Shown here piece after piece: positions 7,157-12,889 of a stretch of DNA of 12,889 nucleotides. Under the pieces are notes generated by a model that saw nothing but the letters and a program-made list of their open reading frames with translations, was not told the origin of the DNA and ran no database searches. Both the position numbers and the translations under genes were made by a program. Source of the stretch: JBEIJQ01 sp040380145 (GTDB lineage Bacteria > Bacteroidota > Bacteroidia > Chitinophagales > Saprospiraceae); assembly GCA_040380145.1 (NCBI GenBank), contig JBEIJQ010000091.1, forward strand, positions 1 through 12,889, read 5' to 3'. The first letter of the stretch is position 1; every line of letters starts with the position of its first letter.

Positions 7157-10100
7157 TTACTTGAGGGAGTTGTAGTACTCCTCCACCAAGTCCTTGTAGT
7201 ATTGTCGGAGGTTGGGCGAAACGGTTTTGTACATCTCGACCTGCTGCTGCCGTTTGCGGATGTATTCCTCCATGGCAGGGGGCATCTTGCGGTCTTTGTC
7301 CTTGGCGGTTTCGGCTTGGCGCTGCTCGTCTTGTTCGCGTTCGCGCTCGGCTTTTTCCGATTCCAACAGCCGCGTGAGGATGTCCTGTTGGCGGCGCATG
7401 GTTTCGGTGTTGAGCTGTTTGTTGACCAGTTCGGTTTCCGTTTTGTCCATCTGGTCGATCAGGTCTTGCAGGCCTTTGTCTCCTTTGCCTCGGGCCTGTT
7501 TTTCTTTTTGCAATTCCTGCAGTGCGCGGCGGATGGCGGCCTGTTTGGCGGCCATTTGGGCAAATTCCTTGCCCATGCCGTTGGGGGTTTTGCCGTTTTT
7601 CATCCCCTCCTGCATTTTCTGCATTCCCTCGTTGAGCTCTTTTTGCATGTCGCCCATGCCTTTTTTGCCCTTTTGTCCTTTTTTGGGTTTTCCGTTGCCG
7701 GGGTTTTGGCACATCTGGGTTCCCTCCATTTGCTGGGCGGCGGAGTTTTGCATCTGTTGAAGGGCTTCGGCCAGCATCAGGGCCAGATCATTGAAGCCGG
7801 TCATGATGTACTGCTGGTTGACCGTGGCCTGTGCGAGATCGCGCTCTTCGAAGTGGGAAAGGCCCTGTTCGAGGTTCTTTTTGATGTCGGTGATCTTTTC
7901 CGTCACGAAGGATTGCAGCTGCATGACCCGTTTTCCGAGGGCGTTGAGGCTGTCCTCGACGACCCGGAAATCGTCCTTGATCTTTTTCTGCTCTTGGACC
8001 ATCGCCACATATCCTGGAGTGGTGGGCGCGATCTGCTCGAATCGCTCCATCAGGTCCTCTTGGTCGAACGACAGCACCACGAGGTTTTCCAACAGTTGGC
8101 GAAGGGCCTTCATGTCCTCCTGCATCTGCTGCTGCTGCATGGATTGCATCTGCGCGTTGAGCTTGTTCGACAGTTCCTTCATCTTCTGCGATGCGCTCTT
8201 TTGTTTTTTGGCGGCATTGTTCTTTTGGTTTTTCTGGAGTTCTTGTTGGCTCTTCTCCATGTCATCTTGGATGCCCTCTTCCTCTTTGTCGGTGTTTTCG
8301 AGGTCGTTGGGCTGTTCCAATTCCTCGTTTTTCTTGGCCGCATCGTCGAGTTTTTTGCGGACATCCTCGAATTTCTTGTTGATTTCCTCTTGGCGTTTTT
8401 CGAGCTCCTCTTTGGGCTGCTTGCCTTCCTCGGTGTCTTTGGCCAGTTGCTCTTCCTGCTTGGCCAGCGAATCGAGTTGTTGGATGGCGTCCTGCATGTC
8501 TTTTTCGAATTCCAGCTGCTTGAACAGTTCCAGCATGCGGTCGAACTCGTTGTTGAGCTCTTCCTCGGTGAGCTGCATGTTCTTGAGGTTTTCGAGCATC
8601 TCGTCCTTGTTGAGCTCTTGGAGGAGTTTCTCCATTTCTTCGAGGAGTTTCTTGGTTTCCTCGTCCATCACTTCGTTGAACAGTTTTTCGAGCTGCTTCT
8701 GCTTTTCGGCGAGCTGTTCGTTGGGCTTTTCGAATTCCTTTTGGTTTTCGAGGTTTTCTTGGAAATTCTGGATGGTTTCCTGGTACTGTTGCTCGATGTT
8801 TTTCTGTTTTTCGATCAGTTTTTCAATCTTTTTGCGGTCCTGCCAATCGGGTTCTTTTTTCTGGTAGAGCTGTTCCTGCAGTTTGCGGGCCTCCTGTTTG
8901 AGGGCGTTGGATTCCTGCGACAGTTTTTCCAGTTTTTCCTTGATCTCGGCGTTGTTTTTTTGTTCGTTCATCGCCAGTTGTTCGGTGCTGGGAATGTCGA
9001 GCACAAACTGTTGCGAGCGGGCGGATTTGCTGCCGTTGACGCCGTCGTTGTCCCACACTTCGAAGAAGTACACGACCTTGTCGCCGGGCTGCAGGTCCAG
9101 TTCGCGGGTATTGAAAATGTGGTCGTAGGCGGCTGCTTTTCCGCCGACTTTCAGGGGCACGACGGTCGGTTCTCCGGCTTTGCCCTTGCGTTCGATGCTG
9201 TAGTGGAAGGCGAGGCTGCGCAGTCCGTAGTCGTCGGCCACTTCGCCCGCGAAGAACTTGGTTCGTTTGTCGGTGCTGTCTTCGAAAACATTGAGCGAGA
9301 TGGTGGGGTAATTGTCGGGGATGGCGGTGATCGTGTAGGCCACCGAATCGGGATTGGGCAGGCGTTTGTTGGAGACGAGGATTTTGTACAGTTCGTCCAC
9401 CTTGACCGTTCTGCGATAGGAGAATTCGGCGTCGTCGGTGCGTTCGGCTTGGGCGATGCCGTCCGAAAAGCGCAGGCCGAGCAGATCGGTGTGTTCGGCG
9501 TTGAAGGCCCACGAAACTTGTGTGCCGGCGGGCAAGATCAGGTCGCCGATGTTGTCGAGGGCCTCGTCTTGTCTGCCCGTGTAGGCCGGGTAATCGAGCC
9601 GCACGGAGAAGTGGGCGATGTGGGGCTTTTCGATCACATCGAGGGTGTAGGCTTTGGATTCCACGCCGCCGCCCCGGAAGCGGAACTCGGTGTCTTTGGC
9701 CACTTTGCTGAAGGTGTAGGTGAAAATGTTTCCTTCCTTGCGGGTCAGTTTGTAGGCATAGTTGTCCACCACCACGAAGGCTTCGGCCGGCATCTGCGAG
9801 CCTTCGATCTTTACTTCCAGCACATAGTCTTCGAACTGGGGCACCTCGGGCGCGAGGTTGGCGGGCACGAAAGCAAAGGGGGCCTGTGGCTCGTACTCCT
9901 GTCCGTTGTTGACCAGGCGGTAGGCGCTGCCGGGGATCAGTCCGGGCACGAACACGATCAGGCCGAGGAGCAGGAAAATGGGCGGCAGCACGAGGCGCAG
10001 GTGCTTTTTGTTTTTGGTGAGGTCGATCGCTTGGGTGAAGGGAACGGGCTTGAGTTCCTCGGTCTTTTGGTTGATGCCGGCAAAGATCAGCGAAGCGTCG

Positions 10101-10492
10101 GCCATCGAGAGGGATTGGCGCTTGAGCTGCAGCACGTTGAGCAGCTTGTCTTTCACCTGCTGGAAGTGCTCGCCGACGATCTGGGCTGCCCTTTCGTGGG
10201 ATATGATCTTGCCGAGCCGGAAGTAGTGCACGAGCGGGATCGCCACCCAAACCCCGATGGCGCTCAGGCTCAGGCCGAGAAAGCTGTAAAACAGCAGTTT
10301 CCGGGGCGCCACCGCCGCGGAGGGCTGCAGGTTGTTGAACACGAAGTGCTCGATGAGGGCCGTGAGGGTGAAGGCGGCCAGCACGACGCCCACGCTGAGC
10401 AGTACGCCGCGGACTATCTGGTTGACATAGTACTTGCGGATGAACTCGTCCAATTTGGCGATCAGGAGCTCGTAGTTGTTTTGTCCGGACAT
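7157..10492 (-). CDS. giant DUF4175-like membrane coiled-coil protein
   Basis: A protein of about 1,111 residues. Three hydrophobic segments (near 28-50, 66-90 and 166-186) anchor it in the inner membrane. A beta-rich part follows (about 200-500), including FEVWDNDGVNGSKSARS near 476-492. From about 505 to the end it is dominated by Glu, Lys and Gln-rich predicted coiled coil, with a Met/Gln-rich patch around 779-793 (MQSMQQQQMQ), a Gly/Lys linker around 930-945 and a strongly charged tail. This layout fits the DUF4175 proteins of Bacteroidota, whose function is not established; I name the family from memory. A structural or envelope-organising role is only inference. It is the middle gene of an operon with the thioredoxin-fold gene (52 bases upstream) and GGGP synthase (32 bases downstream). 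The ATG at 10490-10492 leads straight into a short amphipathic head before the first membrane helix. Confidence 0.82.
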   Translation of the reverse strand: MSGQNNYELLIAKLDEFIRKYYVNQIVRGVLLSVGVVLAAFTLTALIEHFVFNNLQPSAAVAPRKLLFYSFLGLSLSAIGVWVAIPLVHYFRLGKIISHERAAQIVGEHFQQVKDKLLNVLQLKRQSLSMADASLIFAGINQKTEELKPVPFTQAIDLTKNKKHLRLVLPPIFLLLGLIVFVPGLIPGSAYRLVNNGQEYEPQAPFAFVPANLAPEVPQFEDYVLEVKIEGSQMPAEAFVVVDNYAYKLTRKEGNIFTYTFSKVAKDTEFRFRGGGVESKAYTLDVIEKPHIAHFSVRLDYPAYTGRQDEALDNIGDLILPAGTQVSWAFNAEHTDLLGLRFSDGIAQAERTDDAEFSYRRTVKVDELYKILVSNKRLPNPDSVAYTITAIPDNYPTISLNVFEDSTDKRTKFFAGEVADDYGLRSLAFHYSIERKGKAGEPTVVPLKVGGKAAAYDHIFNTRELDLQPGDKVVYFFEVWDNDGVNGSKSARSQQFVLDIPSTEQLAMNEQKNNAEIKEKLEKLSQESNALKQEARKLQEQLYQKKEPDWQDRKKIEKLIEKQKNIEQQYQETIQNFQENLENQKEFEKPNEQLAEKQKQLEKLFNEVMDEETKKLLEEMEKLLQELNKDEMLENLKNMQLTEEELNNEFDRMLELFKQLEFEKDMQDAIQQLDSLAKQEEQLAKDTEEGKQPKEELEKRQEEINKKFEDVRKKLDDAAKKNEELEQPNDLENTDKEEEGIQDDMEKSQQELQKNQKNNAAKKQKSASQKMKELSNKLNAQMQSMQQQQMQEDMKALRQLLENLVVLSFDQEDLMERFEQIAPTTPGYVAMVQEQKKIKDDFRVVEDSLNALGKRVMQLQSFVTEKITDIKKNLEQGLSHFEERDLAQATVNQQYIMTGFNDLALMLAEALQQMQNSAAQQMEGTQMCQNPGNGKPKKGQKGKKGMGDMQKELNEGMQKMQEGMKNGKTPNGMGKEFAQMAAKQAAIRRALQELQKEKQARGKGDKGLQDLIDQMDKTETELVNKQLNTETMRRQQDILTRLLESEKAEREREQDEQRQAETAKDKDRKMPPAMEEYIRKRQQQVEMYKTVSPNLRQYYKDLVEEYYNSLK

Positions 10493-10544
10493 ATCTTGGA
10501 GAGGCGTTTTTTTGAAATCGGATCGTGAAATTTCGTTCGCGTTT

Positions 10545-11714
10545 TTATTCTTGGCATTGGCGGATGACCTCCTCCGCGTGCCCCGGGCTTTTGCCCTCGG
10601 CCACGGCCAGTTTCACGGCCTCGTTGGCCACGGCGAGCGCCTCTTTTTTGCGACCGGTTTTCATCAGGGCCGTTGCATAACAAAGGGCGTGCTCGTATTT
10701 CGCTTCTAAGGCGTAAGACTTTTGGGCCCACTTTTCGGCCTTGGCCAGCGCATCGGGGCTGCCGACCGTGAAGATCAGTTCGCGCGCCGATTCGTACAGT
10801 TTCGGGGCGTCTTTGGAAGCGAATTTTTTGACGAGATTGTCCAAGGCTTTTACCAGTTCGGGCTTTTGGTCGGTTTCGCGGAAATACACCACATCGGCCT
10901 CGGCGGCAAAGCGCTTGGCGCCGGCTTTGTCGAAGGCGGCGAATTTCTTTTTGGCCTCGGCCAACAGTTCGGGATTGCGGAACGATACGGCTTTTTTCAC
11001 CGTCTGGTCGCAGGCCGAGCGCACTTTGGCGGCGATCGTGGCGGCGTCCTTGTGCTTCGAAAGGGCCTCGCGGTGCTGGCACATCAGCTCGAATATCCTG
11101 GAATCGGCCTCGTTGGCAAAATCGAACAGGAACAACAGGTTTTGTTCGGTGCCCAGATCGGTTTGCGTCTTTAGGTACTCGTTGGCGATCTTCAGGTTTT
11201 CCTGCCCGCTTTGCAACAGGGCATAGGCGTAGTCGCGCAACAGTTCCGGGCTGCGCTCGCCCTTGTCGTAGCGACTCTTGAACTCGCCGCTGCGGTCGGT
11301 CTGTTTGAGCGCTGCCCTGCCGGCCGTCACCAAGGCCTCCGGGGCGCGGAAACCCAGCTCGCGGTGCACTTCCTTGCCGTCGCCGTCGATGAACAGCAGG
11401 GTGGGGTAGGCCGTGATCTTGTACTGGCGTGCAAAGGTGGGCCCGCCATCCTTTTCCATGTCGTATTTGTAGTTGATGAAGTTCGTGTTGTAATAGTTGC
11501 CCACGCTTTCCTGTGTGAACACCTCGGAGGCCATCCGCTTGCAAGGCCCGCACCAAGTGGTGAAAGCGTCCACGAACACGATCTTTTTCTGCTCTTTGGC
11601 CTTGGCCAACACCTCTTCCCAGGTGCCGTGGAAAAATTGTATGCCCTTGTCCTGCCCGTAGGCAAGTTGGGTCAAAAGGATGAAAACCAAAAAGTTGATA
11701 TATCGAAGTTGCAT
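10545..11714 (-). CDS. secreted thioredoxin-fold protein with helical C-terminal domain
   Basis: A 389-residue protein with a signal peptide (residues 1-20, hydrophobic INFLVFILLTQLAYG, likely cut before QDKG). A thioredoxin domain follows (about 25-140) with active site WCGPCK (C55 and C58) and the cis-proline loop AYPTLLF (P104). The WCGPCK site and the signal suggest a periplasmic disulfide reductase or thioredoxin-like folding factor. The remaining ~250 residues are Ala, Lys and Glu-rich and mostly helical, perhaps TPR-like (LLRDYAYALLQSGQENLKIANEYL; YALEAKYEHALCYATALMKTGR), so partner binding is plausible but inferred. It is the first gene of the operon with the DUF4175-like and GGGP synthase genes and would be transcribed from the divergent spacer. 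The ATG at 11712-11714 starts the signal peptide directly. Confidence 0.88.
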   Translation of the reverse strand: MQLRYINFLVFILLTQLAYGQDKGIQFFHGTWEEVLAKAKEQKKIVFVDAFTTWCGPCKRMASEVFTQESVGNYYNTNFINYKYDMEKDGGPTFARQYKITAYPTLLFIDGDGKEVHRELGFRAPEALVTAGRAALKQTDRSGEFKSRYDKGERSPELLRDYAYALLQSGQENLKIANEYLKTQTDLGTEQNLLFLFDFANEADSRIFELMCQHREALSKHKDAATIAAKVRSACDQTVKKAVSFRNPELLAEAKKKFAAFDKAGAKRFAAEADVVYFRETDQKPELVKALDNLVKKFASKDAPKLYESARELIFTVGSPDALAKAEKWAQKSYALEAKYEHALCYATALMKTGRKKEALAVANEAVKLAVAEGKSPGHAEEVIRQCQE

Positions 11715-11746
11715 TGGGAAACCCGTTTGGTAGGTTGATGTACGTT

Positions 11747-11775
11747 CAAAACGCTAAATTACAGCTCTCGTGCAA
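11747..11775 (-). promoter_or_regulatory. promoter candidate for the thioredoxin-fold operon
   Basis: On the minus strand a TTG (11775-11773) is followed 16 bases later by TAGCGTTTTG (11756-11747). The distance from TTG to TTTG is 22 bases, close to the Bacteroidota -33/-7 geometry, but the -7 box carries two extra bases compared with TAnnTTTG. It lies about 33 bases ahead of the ATG at 11714. Weak evidence, position-supported. Confidence 0.25.
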
Positions 11776-11941
11776 TTTTTTTGGTTAAAAAAATCTTAAC
11801 TAGAAAAAGGGATCTGAATTCAGCACGGGTTTTTTGTCGGGCCCAAAGGATGCTCGCCGGCGGGAATTGTATTTTTTGGGCAATCGATCGGTTGAGCAAG
11901 ATGGATAGATCGGTTTTTTCATAAAGTGTACCCGTTAAACA

Positions 11942-11986
11942 TGCCCAACTACAAACAACTTGGCTCGGACGATGGTTGTATGGGCA
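11942..11986 (+). promoter_or_regulatory. inverted repeat ahead of the lipoprotein-SCO pair
   Basis: TGCCCA (11942-11947) plus TACAA (11950-11954) are the reverse complement of TTGTA (11976-11980) plus TGGGCA (11981-11986). This makes an 11-pair stem with a 2-base bulge and a 21-base loop, ending 16 bases before the lipoprotein ATG. It could be an operator for a dimeric regulator or an RNA hairpin in the leader. Elsewhere in the 288-base divergent spacer (11715-12002) I see an 8-base direct repeat GATCGGTT (11885-11892 and 11908-11915) and no gene. Confidence 0.4.
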
Positions 11987-12002
11987 AAGTTTTTCTTTTC
12001 CG

Positions 12003-12473
12003 ATGAAAAAAGTTGTCTTTGTTTTCCTGATCGGACTCGCACACCTGTTCATTTGGTCTTCCTGCGGCGGCGGCAGTTGCTGCAAACATGCTGCCCAAGG
12101 CACTGAAAACGAGGACCGATCGGCGGTCTGGGGACCCGATTCCGCTCTTTACCGCCAGGTCATGAGGGTACACGACGACGCCATGGCCAAGATGGGCGAG
12201 GTGGCCCGCCGCCGCCAGGCCCTCAAAGCGCACGAGGCGGTTGCCGATCGCCAAAAAACGGCATCGGACGCGATCTTCCTGCTCCGAAAGGCCGACGACG
12301 GGATGATGGACTGGATGCACGCCTTCCATTCGGATCCCTCGGAGGTGGCGGCGGCCTCCGACCAAGAACGGACGGCCTACCTGCAGGCCGAGTTGCAGAA
12401 GATTTCCCGGGTGGCCCACGATATCGACCACAGCATCGGCCTGGCCGATTCCCTTTTGGCGGTCTGGAAATAA
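12003..12473 (+). CDS. small Met/His-rich putative lipoprotein
   Basis: A 156-residue exported protein. The signal (MKKVVFVFLIGLAHLFIWSS) ends at C21, a plausible lipidation site, although Trp at -3 makes the lipobox atypical. The mature N-terminus is Cys-rich, CGGGSCCKH (21-29). The rest looks like three helices: 47-80 with M54, H57, M61 and M64 in regular helical spacing; 84-109 ending in MMDWMHAFH; and 118-153 with H139 and H143. It resembles small Bacteroidota lipoproteins found next to SCO genes and sometimes labelled viral A-type inclusion protein, a name from memory without functional meaning. Met/His spacing and the SCO neighbour suggest copper or other metal binding, which is inference. 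The ATG at 12003 is chosen over an upstream ATG at 11976 because it begins the signal peptide and because 11976 falls within the inverted repeat. Confidence 0.8.
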   Translation: MKKVVFVFLIGLAHLFIWSSCGGGSCCKHAAQGTENEDRSAVWGPDSALYRQVMRVHDDAMAKMGEVARRRQALKAHEAVADRQKTASDAIFLLRKADDGMMDWMHAFHSDPSEVAAASDQERTAYLQAELQKISRVAHDIDHSIGLADSLLAVWK

Positions 12474-12508
12474 TTTTTTTAAAAAAAATTTATATAAAAA
12501 AATAAAAT

Positions 12509-12889
12509 ATGACTCTCCGAATCGTTGTTCCGGCGCTCTTTTTGGCGATCATGGCCTTGCTCGCTGCCTGCGGGGAAAACCGGCGCGACCTGCCCCGTCT
12601 GGGCGAGGTGTCGGAACGCATCGTGGACGGAAAAACCGTCAGCGACACGCTTTTTTTCGAGATCCCCGAATTTCGGTTCGTGGACCAGGACAGCCAATCG
12701 GTCACCCTGCAGACGGTGGCGGGCAAGATCTACATCGCCGATTTCTTTTTCACCCATTGTCCCACGATCTGTCCCAAAGTGAAAAAACAGATGATGCGGG
12801 TGTACGAAACCTTTTTGGACGAACCCCGCTTCGCGATGCTGTCCCATTCGATCGATACGCGGTACGACACGGTGGCGCAACTCCGCCGC
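12509..12889 (+). CDS. SCO1/SenC copper chaperone, cut by window edge
   Basis: The first 127 residues of a SCO1/SenC-family protein; no stop is reached before the right edge. Residues 1-21 form a lipoprotein signal with lipobox LLAAC (Cys21). The thioredoxin-like fold begins around 50, and the copper-binding CxxxC motif is C84 and C88 in FFFTHCPTICPKV. The distal His ligand of the family would lie beyond the window. SCO proteins deliver copper to the CuA centre of cytochrome c oxidase or reduce its cysteines, on the outer face of the inner membrane. The gene starts 35 bases after the lipoprotein stop, across a spacer made almost only of A and T, with no Shine-Dalgarno sequence, and is probably cotranscribed. 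It is at least 60 residues short of full length. Confidence 0.93.
   Translation, partial: MTLRIVVPALFLAIMALLAACGENRRDLPRLGEVSERIVDGKTVSDTLFFEIPEFRFVDQDSQSVTLQTVAGKIYIADFFFTHCPTICPKVKKQMMRVYETFLDEPRFAMLSHSIDTRYDTVAQLRR

Noticed and set aside
7125..7712. N-terminal extension of GGGP synthase reaching back to 7712
   Set aside because: It overlaps the DUF4175-like gene out of frame and gives an Arg/Pro/Gln-rich head absent from the family; the ATG at 7124 fits the barrel start.
11759..12103. Minus-strand 114-codon frame in the divergent spacer
   Set aside because: It begins inside the opposite-strand lipoprotein signal sequence, has mixed composition and no motif; the region is better explained as regulatory spacer.
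12474..12508. T-run/A-run palindrome between the lipoprotein and SCO genes as a terminator
   Set aside because: It has no G-C pairs to form a stable stem; AT-only leaders are common before Bacteroidota start codons.

Overview
The window looks like ordinary chromosomal DNA of a member of the Bacteroidota. The evidence is a TAnnTTTG-type -7 box (TTAACTTTGCAG) just ahead of parA, start codons with AT-rich leaders and no clear Shine-Dalgarno sequence, a bacterial geranylgeranylglyceryl phosphate synthase of the kind known from this phylum, a very long DUF4175-type coiled-coil membrane protein, and a lipoprotein next to a SCO protein. Coding DNA is visibly GC-rich and the spacers AT-rich. A Saprospiria-like lineage is possible, but this is only a guess.

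Layout. Positions 1-279 hold no convincing gene, only an A/T-rich inverted repeat and a stretch that resembles a dispersed intergenic repeat. A minus-strand operon follows (read from 2695 down to 280): a Ppx/GppA-type phosphatase, ruvC (4-base overlap) and an EamA-type transporter. A divergent spacer separates it from plus-strand genes: a rhomboid-family protease (GTG start), a ParA/Soj ATPase with no parB beside it, peptidase T, and a lone TrpG/PabA-type glutamine amidotransferase. This last gene converges, with only 11 bases between stop codons, on a second minus-strand operon (read from 11714 down to 6387): a secreted thioredoxin-fold protein, the roughly 1,111-residue DUF4175-like protein and GGGP synthase. 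After a 288-base divergent spacer, plus-strand genes resume with a small Met/His-rich lipoprotein and the start of a SCO1/SenC protein, which runs off the right edge.

How the genes fit together. Most are housekeeping: Holliday-junction resolution, (p)ppGpp or polyphosphate turnover, peptide breakdown, folate or tryptophan amidotransfer, chromosome or cargo partitioning, ether-lipid synthesis and copper delivery to cytochrome oxidase. I found no phage, insertion sequence, CRISPR array, tRNA, rRNA or defence cassette. The observations most worth following are the lipoprotein with regularly spaced Met and His residues beside the SCO gene and the inverted repeat ahead of it, the Asp in the GGGP synthase motif where I would expect Glu, the parA without parB, and the uncharacterised giant coiled-coil protein sharing an operon with a thioredoxin-fold protein and a lipid-synthesis enzyme.
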